Shown: positions 21,453-32,045, numbered from the stretch's first letter. The stretch is DNA of 64,000 bases from Micrasema longulum (GCA_022494885.1 JAGVSM010004273.1:59165-123164), one strand, 5' to 3'. Translations and numbers: made by a program. Notes: generated from the letters alone by a model not told the origin.

Positions 21453-22185
21453 TGAAGTATTACTTAAAATTTCACAAAGTGTAAATTTCAATATTGAATA
21501 AAAAGTATAACGTTGTACCCACGCAATATTGTGTATGTACTTATTTAGAAAAAATCTTAAGATCGGCAGTATGTACTGGGTTTTTTTTAACACGTCTACT
21601 ACGGATGCTGTATAACTAAGCTTTTATCAGCCCCCTGAAGCAACTGTCATGGCGACTCCAAGTCGCATATTCCCCTTCGAAGATAGACCACCTCTATTCT
21701 ATAATAATATGTCGTATACGAGAACATTCGGGGCTAAATTCTACCGTCTACATCTGGCTAGCGGCTGCTGGCTGCTAAATAACATGGCGACCATTTTCGT
21801 GCCATTCATTTGAGGATATTTCGTTCCTGGAAAATAAAATTATGACTGTTTCAGTCAGTGCTAACGTGCACCTACCTGTATTATCTATTTTAAAACGGAA
21901 ATTACACGATGAATCACTAGTCATTACATGCTCCTCATATTTTCATAAACAAAATACACAATATTTTATTTTCAACATGAAGAACTTTTGATCCAGTGTC
22001 TTTATTCAAATTATAGTTATTTTCTATCAGATGGTTTGCGAATTCAGATGTTTTTTTTTATTTAAGCGCCTAAGTGTTAATTAACTCTAATATTAAAGTT
22101 TAAAAAAACTTTTTTGACTTGTCGTTAACAACCAAAATTAAATGATTTTGATGTCTACCGTAAACCAACATAAACAGACACAATA
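21453..22185. other. Unassigned segment
   Basis: No recognised repeat or coding sequence. 21600-21850 is of mixed composition and unique in the window. Confidence 0.35.
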
Positions 22186-22620
22186 AGGAAGTTCAGTGGT
22201 TTAAAAAAAATAAATTGTTGATAATTTATTAAACTAAGCCATTTTTTTTTTCAATTTTTGTGTTTAGTATTATCAGTGGTATGATTTTTTAAAGTTTTGT
22301 ATTTCTAAAAAAACTCCTCGTGTGAGGTCAGAGGTTCTCTTCCGCTTATTCTCAATCATTTCTGTCCATTGGTCTGTTGACGGTAAGTAAACCGTAAATC
22401 TTCCATAACTCTCTTATCATTGATTGATTCATATGAACTGGAAATGAAATTTAATGCTCCAATTTTTATCGCGCGCAAGAAAACATTTCTTGTATCCAAT
22501 TTCCTCTTGTGGAGAAGTTCTTCAGTATTCAAATTTCGTCCAATCGTCCAACTGCCCATAAACATTCTCACAATAAATCACAGATTAATAAGTGTAAAAA
22601 GCTGATACTAATTTAGAAAA
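22186..22620 (+). mobile_element. Family V DNA-element, copy
   Basis: Starts AGGAAGTTCAGTGGTTTAAA. The interior (CTCCTCGTGTGAGGTCAGAG, GGTTCTCTTCC, ATCATTGATTGATTCATATG) parallels 51500-51615. The distal end is not preserved. Short frames on both strands have no domain. Confidence 0.5.
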
Positions 22621-22794
22621 GAACCCATGTATAATTATTTTATTTTCCGAGTTTTTACTATTTTTGTTTTGATTCATTTATTCATATTTTGTTTGTTTCT
22701 GTGGTTCAATTATGATTGTGTTATATTTTTTTGTAATGTCAGTTAGTTATACAAAACATTTATTTTCACAGCTAGTAATTCATATATTTCAACT

Positions 22795-23110
22795 TAATAG
22801 TAACTATATTTATGGTTTTTGATGATATTTCTCAATAGCACTCCATAGTCAATGATTTTGATAAAATTATTAATAAAGTTATCTACAAAACTTCTTGGTT
22901 TAGTTGGACGTTTTTATTATTTTGACCAACGAGCGCTTTCGCCTAAATAGGCATCTTCAAGACTGGTGAAACCTACTTAGACGAAAACGCTCGTTGGTCA
23001 AAATAATTTTTAAAAAGTAGAACTTAACCATGAAGTTTCATGGATAACTTTATTTATAATTTTATAAAAATCATTTATGGTATTTTTTTGTTGTTATAAA
23101 TTTAGACTCT
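22795..23110. mobile_element. Penelope-like / retrozyme-like inverted-repeat unit
   Basis: A large imperfect palindrome. The left arm (22850-22965) and right arm (22970-23075) are complementary: GATAAAATTATTAATAAAGT against ACTTTATTTATAATTTTATA, and GACCAACGAGCG against CGCTCGTTGGTC. The left arm holds a degenerate hammerhead on the minus strand, and the right arm holds a truncated one. Same subfamily as 37770-38010. Confidence 0.6.
22924..22967 (-). ncRNA. Hammerhead-like motif with one extra core U
   Basis: Read on the minus strand: stem I ACCAGT with GTTGGT, core CTTGAAGA (canonical CTGANGA with an inserted T), stem II GCCTATTTAGGC (5 bp), GAAA, then AGCGCT and cleavage-site-like CTC. The inserted base should block activity. 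The same insertion is in 37847-37890. Confidence 0.5.
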
Positions 23111-23737
23111 TTTTGATGACACTTTACCTGCCCGCATGTTTTTTTTTAAACAAACCCCCTTTACCATCGATAGACCCGTCATCCCTAATCTCTTTCGGCA
23201 ATTAAATAAACATCTTTAGTCCAATATTATATATATTGTTTTTATTTGCCTTGATTCCTGGTATTGGGGGTATGAAACATCCTTTATATTAATTTCATTT
23301 AAATGCACAATGTCCTGTGTGTGTCATATAATGTCCAGAATATAAAAATCGTTAGTTTTTGAAAAAAAACAAAGATGTAAAATTTGTAATGCAGAACCGT
23401 TACGCTGAAACGCTGCAAAGGGAAAACTGGAAGAATTTTTAGAAACGTTTATCAGGGCGGTTTCATAAAGAGCGCATATTATGTAAATATGCATTTCCAC
23501 TTTTTCCCTTACACCAATAAAATTTATTTAAAGCATTGATTATGGACTTATTTTACAAACAACTTTTATGTTTTTATTGTTTTAAAAATTATTAATATAT
23601 TTAAGAATTGTGATTTTAAAATTTCGTTATGTCTCACTTATATACGAGTAAAATGATATACAAAAAATTCACTTGAAAAGTCACATACAAATTATCTTTT
23701 ACTTAAGTAACCAATATAGTTAACCTTTTTCGTGTTA
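23111..23737. other. Unassigned AT-rich segment
   Basis: No coding or repeat signature recognised. Confidence 0.35.
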
Positions 23738-23963
23738 CAGTAAAACTTTAATTATTCGGATAATTGAGTGCCAGATTTTATTCTTTTTGAAATAATACAG
23801 CAAATTGGAATCAGATTGCAAACTTACTTAAATATGTCCAGCAAAATTAATTGCGCAATTAAATTATAATTAAAATCTTCTCTTTTATTTTTTTACTTCC
23901 CGATAACGATCTGGATATTTGGCAATCCGGATGGCTGGAGTTCGAATATCCAGAGTTCTGCTA
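23738..23963. mobile_element. Pogo/Tigger-like MITE
   Basis: The left end CAGTAAAACTTTAATTATTC and the inverse of the right end TAGCAGAACTCTGGATATTC are related. Both contain the 'CAGTARAAC ... CGGATA' theme of pogo-type TIRs. TA dinucleotides flank both ends (23736-23737 and 23964-23965). No transposase. Confidence 0.55.
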
Positions 23964-23979
23964 TACTTATTTTGTTATA

Positions 23980-24337
23980 CAGGGTGTTCTTTAAACCCTG
24001 TCACATCTGAAATCACAATAATCAGTATGAGCAAGAAGACATATAAGCATATTTAAAAAAATATTTTGAACCAAGAATTAAAAAAAAAATAATTAAAAAA
24101 AACAAATGGTTGCTTACTTCTGCAAGGAAGAAGTGAGGGGAGCGCGGCGCAGTATCAGATTCCCCCCTCCCCTCTCCTCGTTTCACCCCTGCAGAAGTAA
24201 GAAACCATTCGCTTTTTTTGATATTTTATTTTTTAAATTTTATTCTTTCTAAAAAAATAATTTAATGTGCCAATATGTCTTCTTTCTCATACTGGTCATC
24301 GTGGTTTCGGATGTGACGGGGTTTAAAGAATACCCCG
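23980..24337. mobile_element. Foldback MITE with TA target duplication
   Basis: A 358-base near-complete palindrome. The left CAGGGTGTTCTTTAAACCC and the inverse of the right CGGGGTATTCTTTAAACCC match, and complementarity continues inward through CAGTATGAG and GAAGACATAT to CTTACTTCTGCA/TGCAGAAGTAAG. TA flanks both ends (23978-23979, 24338-24339). This fits a mariner/Tc1-superfamily MITE. It starts 14 bases after the pogo-like MITE. Confidence 0.7.
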
Positions 24338-25332
24338 TATAAATAAAAGACGAGTGATACTTTAACCCACAAATTAGGTTTTATTTATTTAATAAATTAC
24401 AATGAACTTCCATCGAAAATTTTCACTTACAAACTTAAATACTTATTTTGCCTACTTTTACGAAAAATTCACTTTTATTTTAAATTAACTGAGCTGTTTT
24501 ATGCGACCGGCCCATAGTCTGTAATCCCCATACAATATTTTAGTACGCCGGTATGTGGACAGTTTCGGATACTGGAACGTGTCGAGACAGCTGTCTTTTA
24601 GATCAGGTTATACGCACCTGGACAACTGTCATATAGCAGTTGGGTCCAGCTTGCGACCACAGGAGGTGACAAGAGTAGATATAGGATAGATTATAGGTAT
24701 TCATATGTAACCATGAAGAAGGAGTGTGTACCTATATATATATATATTATTTCAGAGAGTAAAACTATGGCCGCGTCTATACACTATTAATACTACATAC
24801 TATTTTATACTTATCCCAGAAAGGATGATCGCGTTTCAACCGAATTTTTTTATACCCAAATGGTATAAAAAACATCATTTCCAGAAACATATTTATTTAA
24901 GAAGTCTTTTAAAAATGAATAATTTTGCATCCTAATAATATGATTTCTTATTTCGGCTACGTGTTTTGTCTTTGTATATATATGAATTGTTTTGCGATTA
25001 TGTTTCGATGATAAAACCCTACAAGCTTTAAAAAAAATATGTATATCTAGAAAAATGTAACATAACTACCAATTCTTTTTTAAAGCACACCAAATCCATG
25101 CTAAAAATGAAGCTTTTAGTTTTTTATTTATTTACTATGGTTCTCAAACAATAAATAAAATTGGTATAATAATTACATTTTGTGATATTAGTTAAGATAT
25201 TGTTCATCAATTTTATGTGAATTCAGTATATAAAAAAAAAAAATTTTTAAGTTTTTAGTAATATTTTTAAATGATCAAGATTAATTCAATCGAATTACAA
25301 TAATTACATTTTATACGTGTAAATAAAATAAT
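24338..25332. other. Unassigned segment
   Basis: 24480-24720 is unique mixed-composition DNA; the rest is AT-rich. No domain in the 69-codon frame at 24726-24935. Confidence 0.35.
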
Positions 25333-25462
25333 ATTGTTTTATATGAACTACTTTTTATTCACACAACCGACTAGTTTCGGCAACTACACATTGCTTTCTT
25401 CAGAGTAATATAATTAGTTATATAAAACTAGTCGGTTGTGTGAATAAAAAGTGGTTCATAAA
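25333..25462. mobile_element. Penelope-like / retrozyme-like inverted-repeat unit
   Basis: Arms 25341-25378 and 25425-25461 are complementary (CACACAACCGACTAGTTT against AAACTAGTCGGTTGTGTG, continuing through the TTTTTATT/AATAAAAA stretch). The ~45-base spacer completes a hammerhead on the minus strand. Confidence 0.6.
25361..25410 (-). ncRNA. Hammerhead ribozyme motif, GUC site
   Basis: Minus strand: core CTGAAGA (25403-25397), stem II GCAA/TTGC with loop TGTGTAG, GAAA (25378-25375), palindromic ACTAGT, and a canonical GUC cleavage site before GGTTGTG. The core is intact, but stem I is weak (about 3 bp, then mismatches) because the 5' strand has diverged. Confidence 0.6.
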
Positions 25463-25671
25463 ACAAAGTTATTTTATTTATACCTATAAGAAATAACAAT
25501 GCACCACAAAGTAAAAGCAACAAATATCTAAAATATACAATATTTATGCCTAAAAGTAATAACAATTATACCTAAATAATTATAAAATAATAAGGGACTT
25601 TTTTTTACATTCCTTCACATACCTGAAACCGTTTTAAAGATTTAAATGTTTTTCCTCTCTGTTGCAACAAA

Positions 25672-25925
25672 ATAGATCTAAGTAACTCCCTAGGGAGAAA
25701 ATCCAGCATGTCTGCAAATATTTGGACATACTCAAGACATTATTGATTAAAGAAACTGGTATAAGGAGAAGCATAACAATTAAAAAACTGCTTGCCTGTT
25801 GCCTAGTAGGTGATGGTTCAGCCGGACGAATCTCACCCACGTGATTAGGGCTTCAGCGCTTTTACTTCACAAAAGTAAACAGATGCAGGAGTTGAGGAAA
25901 TGTGGACGTTTAAACATAGGCAAAA
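25672..25925 (-). mobile_element. Family X copy (tandem 1)
   Basis: On the minus strand the body (CACATTTCCTCAACTC, GTGGGTGAGATTCGTCCGGC, CCTACTAGGCAACAGGC) is followed by the end module (TATGTCCAAATATTTGCAGA, CTGGATTTTCTCCCTAGGGA). Adjacent to a second copy in the same orientation. Confidence 0.6.
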
Positions 25926-25929
25926 TAAT

Positions 25930-26262
25930 AACTCCTTAGATAGGAAATCCATCCAATCTGCCAGCATTTGGACGTACTCAAACATTGTTAAATTAAATAA
26001 CTAAAAGAAGAAGTATAAATATTGGAAAATTGTTTTCAGGCGTTACCTTGTAGGTGATTTGGATCAGCCAGATGAATCTTACCCACGTGATAAAGGTTTC
26101 AGCTCTTTTACTTCACAAAAGTCAACAGATGGAAGATTTGGGGAAATGCGGATGCTTAAACATGGGCAGAGTGGTGAATGTGGCCATTTAAACCAGCATA
26201 TGACAGGTCATAAGCCCTGTAAATGCCTAGACTTCCATATTCCTTTCTCAAAAATGTTTTTT
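25930..26262 (-). mobile_element. Family X copy (tandem 2)
   Basis: Same order as the previous copy but more complete. It extends through CACCACTCTGCCC to TTACAGGGCTTATGACCTGT and the AAAACATTTTTGAGAAAGG start. The 76-codon plus-strand frame at 26059-26289 is a shadow. Confidence 0.6.
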
Positions 26263-26359
26263 GCCTTAGGACTTACGATCATAACATGACACCTACCGGC
26301 AAAAGTGCGTCTGTTTCCTCAATTTGTTGTTAGGTATTTTAATTAGATGCAATAATTAT

Positions 26360-26545
26360 TATCCGTTGGGGCGGGATCTGTGAACACAAGCACACGTACA
26401 TTTTATTGGCACACAGAGATGACACCTCACTGCGGATGCGGGTGTCAGAGGGACACGGGGGCGGGGGGCTGCCGGAGGAGGGAGGGGGTGAGCAGGTGTG
26501 GACGAACGGCCAGTGCACCGGACTTGTCGCGTACCTACGTATAAA
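26360..26545. other. GC-rich island
   Basis: A purine-biased G-run (26450-26490) in otherwise AT-rich DNA. The minus-strand frame (26359-26550) is Pro-rich by composition only. Confidence 0.4.
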
Positions 26546-26683
26546 TTCACAATAAATACTTATGTAATGGACATTCTATTTTTACATAATTTACGGTAAA
26601 ATATGCTTATTTTTATATGTTTTAGTTTTTATCTTACTTTGCTTTACTCATTTGCATTACAGGGCGTACGAATCCAGTTGATT

Positions 26684-26940
26684 TGCACTGATTGTCGTAT
26701 GGATAAATTACCCATAAATTAGTTTACCATTATTATTGTTATTGAACTATTTACTTCGAATGCGTTGATTGTCGTATGAAGATTTTACTTGATTGCATTG
26801 ACTGTCGTACGAAAATACTCGACTGCATTGATTGTCGTATGAAGATTTTACTTGATTGCATTGACTGTCGTACGAAAATACTCGACTGCATTGATTATTG
26901 TATGAAAATTTTACTTGACTGCATTGATTGTCGCGTCGTA
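26684..26940. repeat. 63-bp minisatellite (33 + 30 bp dimer)
   Basis: Units start at 26766, 26799, 26829, 26862 and 26892 and alternate 33 and 30 bases. The shared core is TTGATTGTCGTATGAA / TTGACTGTCGTACGAA. Related single motifs lie at 26684-26705 and 27545-27600. The period is a multiple of three, so frames stay open on both strands (plus CIDCRMKILLD-like, minus NQCSQVKSSYD-like) without implying coding. Confidence 0.8.
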
Positions 26941-27116
26941 AGTTTCGAGTTCGAGTATCGTCTATCATCTTGTTAACCTTAATAATAAGTTAAATAATGC
27001 TATCTTTGTTTAGTTTTTTTTTCGTTTCCTTTTTGTGCTGTTACATGTTCACTTAATTGCCATACTTACTAGTTCTTTGCTTGATGTATTATTATTTTGT
27101 TTTTTTTATTGTAGAT

Positions 27117-27512
27117 CATTCTTATGTTGCTGAAATTCCACTCGTCGATGCGCTTTGTAGCTGCAAGACTTTTAGTGATGTGACCTATCATATTATATGA
27201 ATCATATTATAAATCATATCATATTATGTAAATGTTATCAACTATTAAATATCTAAATTTAGTGAAGGGGTCTAGAATTTCAGCCGTCCATGCACTCAGT
27301 ATACTTATAAATTTGTTTTTTTTTCGTTTCTTAAAATATCACTTAAACTCTAAACTTCATTGTCAAATAAAATAAATAAAAAAAATGTAAAAATGGGCTA
27401 GATCTCTTACTGTCCATGCGCACTGTAGCTGCAAGACCTGCTGGGATATTTATTTATTAGACAGCGCCCTTGAGGTGATTTTCACAAAAATGGCGCTATA
27501 TAAATGATCCAA
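27117..27512 (+). mobile_element. Family B element with internal deletions
   Basis: Block 1 is near 27150. Block 2 near 27292 is cut after CACTCAGT. A fused block 3/4 is near 27418, then an L2-type tail (ACAGCGCCCTTGAGGTGATT ... GGCGCTATATAAATGATCC) and TA repeats. Confidence 0.75.
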
Positions 27513-27621
27513 ACATATATATATATTTATGACGATCGTCCCACTGATGATTGCATTGATTTTCTTATGAACCACGATCGCATTGGCGTATAGAGATTTG
27601 ACTTGACTAATTCACATTCAC

Positions 27622-27712
27622 ATACCTACATCTTCTCATGCACCCCGGTGGATTATTTCGACTTTTGACATGTCAATCTTCAATCTGTTGTATTGCTCAT
27701 GCCATCTTTCTC
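27622..27712 (-). mobile_element. RTE-type LINE fragment
   Basis: Minus-strand text for a K.SE..RRACMRR-like region and a tryptophan/histidine-aspartate stretch matches RTE at 60900-61020. Short and decayed. Confidence 0.5.
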
Positions 27713-27862
27713 CGTCTCCGTATATTTTTGCATTTTGCAGTAAATCTTTTGAAACCGCGGCCGAAACTTCGGTCGTTTGCTAATGGATTGTTTGTTTTGA
27801 TGTAATACCCACTGATTGTCAAGTAGGTGCATTTTTGGACAAATTAATCAGTGAAATTACTT

Positions 27863-28276
27863 AAATATTTCATCAGCATCGTCATTCCATGTCCGCTCCC
27901 TAGTTGGAGCATATGGAGTCCTCAAAGAGCCTCCTTGCATTTTTATCGGCTACCAGCTCCTGCGCGTCCCCCTACTGAAACTCCCAACACCCACTTACTC
28001 TCTCCCAACATTCAGCAGAGGACGTCCATGACGACGAGAACCTGATGCCATCTTAAGAAGGCAAGTGTGGTTAAGGATCTCAGGAGGCATCCGAAGAATA
28101 CAGCCCAGCCAACCGTATCGGCTCCGCTTGATTGCAGTTGTCATCAGAATTTGCTGCATCCTCACAAAGTCAAACCACCGCACATCCGAGATTCTTCTAA
28201 GACACCTATTCTCAAAAATCAGCAGGCGTATTCTGTCACAAGTTCTTTTCGTTAGTTCGTAAAATATCCATCTCAC
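27863..28276 (-). mobile_element. Second RTE-like LINE family, C-terminal fragment
   Basis: The minus strand continues past the open frame at 27995-28276 into text for an SLRTPYAP-like end, consistent with the C-terminus of a LINE protein. It is a different family from the AYPYGETA elements. 5' truncated. Confidence 0.65.
27995..28276 (-). pseudogene. LINE reverse transcriptase C-terminal fragment (RWLGH-type)
   Basis: A 93-codon frame carries FENRCLRRISDVRWFDFVR, RYGWLGCILRMPPEIL and GSRRHGRPL. This is the recurring LINE C-terminal pattern 'F...CLRRI...RW ... R.WLGHVLRMP ... RGRP'. The usual His of GHVLRM is Cys here (LGCILRM). RT catalytic motifs are absent. Inactive remnant. Confidence 0.75.
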
Positions 28277-28924
28277 CCTAACGCAATCAAAGTCGTATTT
28301 CGCTCTCGTTTCCTCTTATACGATACGAATGTATTTACAAAACGAATTAGTTACAGAAAATGGCCTCAGCATTTTGCTGCTTTGGGCCCTGGTGAGGTGC
28401 CACGATTCGCTTTCGCTTAAATATTTAGGTGATTTCAATTACCCCTTTCGGGATTATAATTTTAACATTTTATTCGAAGTTATGTTGGCGTTCGGATAGG
28501 AGTTTTAGGAGTCCTGGGCGAAAAATGAAACGGAATTTTGTAAAATGTGATCAAATTACCCCTATTCCTCTGCCACATTATCCTTTGAAGCTTTTCCCGT
28601 GCTGCTGTTTGCCTAATTCGTCCCTGGGACTAATGTCCGGCGCCCCTAATTCCTACTCCGCCCCCGCTTTGTGTATGAGTTTTCCTCTACTTGCCTCGGT
28701 ATGTGTGTATACGAGAATTAATATTATCACTGGTGGTGTGCGTCACAGGCTGGGCGTGTGTGTGTGTATTATAAAACAGGCTTATGTATCATATATCCAT
28801 ACCAACACAAAGTGTAGCGCATACATACAAATATTACGCCTACCCTTTGGGTACAAACTACAAATTTACTTCAATGATGTTTTAAGTATGACTAAATATT
28901 TGCAGACGGAAATATTTAGAAATA
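28277..28924. other. Unassigned segment
   Basis: The 173-codon frame at 28429-28950 has no domain, mixed composition and crosses a GT microsatellite (28756-28770) into a family X fragment. I do not call it a gene. Confidence 0.4.
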
Positions 28925-29460
28925 CAGAAATCAAGGAATTCACATGTTAACAAATTTTGGAGAAGGGAATACGGAAGTCTAGGAATTTACAGGGCGCATG
29001 ACCCGTCATTGGCTTGCTTAAGTGGCCACTTTACACACTGTTTAATATTCACAATTTTGCCTATGTTTGAACATCCGTATTTCTTCAATTCTGCCAACTC
29101 GTCGCTTCAGTTCGTTTTTGTCCGACAGACCAAAACACAAATCTGCAGAAATAGAGCTTTAAAGTTTTTTTTACGAAATAGGAATAAATAATGACCACAA
29201 CTTAAGAAAAAAATCATTTAAAAACCCCTGAAAATTAAAAAAAAAAAAAAATTATAAACAATTTATTTCTCAGAACTCCTGTACACTTAAATCAATTTCG
29301 TTATTATGGTATTTTTGACATAAGCGAAATAAAGCGAAAAACTGTTGATTTTAGAGAAGTTAAAGATCTAAAACCTTTATTGTTGTGAAGAGATTCATCT
29401 GACTGAATTATTTCACATACTAGGCAACGCCTGAAAACAATTTTCCTATTTGAAACTTCA
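28925..29460 (+). mobile_element. Family X copy, interrupted
   Basis: The first part (28935-29105) has GAAGTCTAGGAATTTACAGG, GTGGCCACTTTACACACTG and ATCCGTATTTCTTCAA. The second part (29338-29455) has TTGATTTTAGAGAAGTTAAA and CTAGGCAACGCCTGAAAAC. The ~230 bases between are A-rich and unassigned. Confidence 0.55.
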
Positions 29461-29529
29461 TGGACCAGTTGGTTTTATTGCAATATTTTGTCTATATGTC
29501 TTTATTTATTTAATTTAATTTAGAAAAAT

Positions 29530-29760
29530 GTCCGTACGAGGTTTTCCCAGAGCATGAATTACGTCATACTCAAAACCCGAACGAATTTTGCTCAGAAACA
29601 TCTCTCATTTATCGCACCGAGAGTGTTCAATATTTTGGAAGAGCGTATTAATCTTTTAAGGACAAAAACTATTTTCAAGAAAGTAGTTAAGGACTGGATT
29701 TTCTTTAGTGGGAGGGATTTGAGTAGGAAACTCTTTGATGATTTTCCGAATGTTTGAGTT
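29530..29760 (+). mobile_element. Jockey/CR1-like LINE, C-terminal fragment
   Basis: Frame 29554-29757 encodes HLSFIAPRVFNILEERINLL followed by FKKVVKDWIF, a LINE C-terminal pattern. Nearly the same text, frame-shifted, is at 37340-37450. No RT catalytic motif. Confidence 0.6.
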
Positions 29761-30304
29761 TACTGTTTACCATATTGATGTGCCATATATATTTATGCAT
29801 TTTAAAAATTATTTTTTATGTTTCTTAGTCTATATTTGTGGTGATATTTTTATTTATAAATCATATAACAAAAAATATTTTACAAACAAAATACGTTAAA
29901 TTACATTCTCAGGAGTTACAACAACTCAATTCGGGACATAAATAATATCAACATTTAAAAAATAACACATATTGAGAACAACAAAGAAACAAAGCAAGTT
30001 TAGCACCTTTATAACTAAATATAGCACAACAATATATACGCTAAAAACCTTATCTTACACGAGCCGAAAAAATATATTAAAAAAACGCTTTTAAGAATAA
30101 AAAAAAGAAGTAAATCTTAGGGAGATAAGGTCATTAATATCACATGCCATGAAGATGTAAGTACTCGTGTGTCTGTGTCAACTAATTGCTAGTCCCATCC
30201 TAACACAGGACTTTGAGTTCCACGGAGTCGGGACTTACGTTAAAAAAATGTACGATAAACTGATGTATGTACATAAATAAATAAATTTATTAAGGTGACT
30301 TTGT
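29761..30304. other. Unassigned; possible LINE 3' UTR
   Basis: AT-rich DNA with A-runs after the LINE coding fragment. 30100-30250 contains GTCCCATCCTAACACAGGAC, which I cannot place. No gene seen. Confidence 0.35.
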
Positions 30305-30590
30305 TGTACCTTTTTTAGCATTTATCATTCTGCTAATGTTTAAACATCCACATTTCCTCATCTCTTCCATCTGTTGACGTTTGTGAAGTAAAAGAACTCC
30401 CTCTCTAAACGAGTTTTCACTCTATAAGAGAGGTAGAAATGTTATTATTAATTATGTATGTACCAACCAATTTATCACTTAATTTGTCAAGAATTTTTTC
30501 ACCGAATATATTATATAAAAAAAAAGTGCTGAAACCTTTTTTGACGTGGGTGAGACTCATATGGCTGAACTATTTCACCCACTATAAACT
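30305..30590 (+). mobile_element. Family X fragment, interrupted
   Basis: ATTCTGCTAATGTTTAAACA, CCATCTGTTGACGTTTGTGA and, after ~120 unrelated bases, GCTGAAACC, GACGTGGGTGAGACTC and GGCTGAACTATTTCACC. Consistent with an insertion in the middle of family X. Confidence 0.5.
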
Positions 30591-30634
30591 TTTCAGAAAA
30601 GCTCTTTTTATAAATTTTTGAATGAAATGTTAAT

Positions 30635-31245
30635 ATTCAAATTTATTTCCACAGATAGGGAAAACATTTTTGAGAATATGGAAGTCTAGTTTACAGGGCT
30701 TATGAACTTATGTCATTGGCTGGTTTAAGTGGCCACTACACACCTGGGGCGAACCGTGTATTGAAGCGATTATGCGCAGCTTACTATTATATTTGACTAA
30801 CCATAATAATGTTTTACTGTAATTTTATTTACAGAAAAACAAATAAATAATTACCTTTTATTTTAAATCATTTCCACCGTTTGTATCTTTATCCTAATAT
30901 CAATATTAATATTAATCGCGCGCGCCCAGCTTACCCGTAAATAAAACCGCCACTCGCTACTGCTACACACTTTGTAACATTCACCATTCTGCCCATGATT
31001 GAACATCCACATTTCCCCAACTCTTCCTTCTGATGACTTTTGTGAAGTAAAAGAGCTGAAACCTTTATTACGTAGGTGAGATTTATCCGGCTGAACCAAA
31101 TCACCTACTAGGCAACGCTTGAAAACAATTTTTCAATTTTTATACTTCTTCTTTTCCAGGTAGTTAATTCAGCAATGTTTGTGTATGTCCAAATGCTTGC
31201 AGACTAGCTGGATTTCCTCCTTAGGGAGATATTTGCAGTTAAATT
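30635..31245 (+). mobile_element. Family X copy, split by a hAT MITE
   Basis: 30635-30743 and 30963-31245 are collinear halves of one copy, rejoined across the hAT element. The distal half runs through CACATTTCCCCAACTCTTCC and GCAACGCTTGAAAACAATTT to the end module TATGTCCAAATGCTTGCAGA and GGATTTCCTCCTTAGGGAG in direct orientation. Confidence 0.65.
30744..30962. mobile_element. hAT-type MITE with 8-bp target duplication
   Basis: 219 bases flanked by CTACACAC at 30736-30743 and 30963-30970. Ends: CTGGGGCGAACCGTG and, inverted, CAGTAGCGAGTGGCGG. Interior text matches both ends of the larger element at 34010-34972. No transposase. The 8-bp duplication is the hAT hallmark. Confidence 0.85.
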
Positions 31246-31394
31246 TTTATTGTTTAAATGTATACTATGTATTGTTACAAGAAATGTACTATTTTTTTTA
31301 TGTACCGTCCCAAATGAGTTTTCTCGTACAACTCCTGGGAATATAATATCATGATATTCATGTCTTATATGTTTTATTAATAAATAAAAAATAA

Positions 31395-31490
31395 ATAAAA
31401 AATAAAAAATTATTTCAACAGAGAGGGAAAACATTTTTAAGAAGGGAAATGACAGGTCATAAGCCCTGTAAATGTCTAGACATACATATA
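31395..31490 (+). mobile_element. Family X start fragment
   Basis: TTTCAACAGAGAGGGAAAAC, ATTTTTAAGAAGGGAAATG, then TGACAGGTCATAAGCCCTGT, the last in inverted orientation. Directly followed by family U. Confidence 0.5.
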
Positions 31491-32045
31491 AAAATCTTTT
31501 ACACGCGGCGATGTGACATCGTGTTACCTCAAGCATAAGACAGAATAAAAAGTAAAAAGTACTTTTAGGCAATTCCTTTTCTATAATTTATACAAATTAT
31601 AATATTATTTTGGCCCGTTTTAGCAACAAAAAAATTTTAATACGCTGGTCATATAACTAGCGTGCACTCTCGTCTAGTACCAATAATCGACCTATTGAAC
31701 TAATCTTTTTTTCATTTTGTCTCTTTCACACAAACTCCGGCCACAAAACGGCGTCTCTGTCTTCTTTGATATAAGTTCTATTCTTGTGCTCTTTCTTATA
31801 CAGTAAATCAGATTTATTGTGGTATTGGCATTACTTTTATTCGCATAATTATTTTTTCATGAATAAATATTTTTTGTAATAAAATCCAGCATATTTAAAT
31901 AAACTTTACGTTCCAAATTCGGTGCCGAAATGTTAAATTAAAGATTACAAAAAAAACAACTTCATTTAAATTAATAAGATATATACATACTCGTATATCA
32001 AGCGTTGTTTCCTATGTAGACTCGTGTTATACCTTAGCCACACAA
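31488..32045 (+). mobile_element. Family U repeat, copy 2
   Basis: Starts ACACGCGGCGATGTGACATC. It continues with 'cggcgtctctgtcttc' and TTCTTGTGCTCTTTCTTATA and ends GTTTCCTATGTAGACTCGTG, parallel to 19985-20600. The 122-codon minus-strand frame (31204-31572) crosses the X/U junction and is not called. Confidence 0.5.

Noticed and set aside
26684..26940. Regularly spaced repeats resembling a CRISPR array
   Set aside because: The units are contiguous with no unique spacers, and the genome context is insect-like; it is a minisatellite.
28429..28950. 173-codon open frame as a gene
   Set aside because: No domain, it crosses a GT microsatellite and runs into family X; no splice or codon support.
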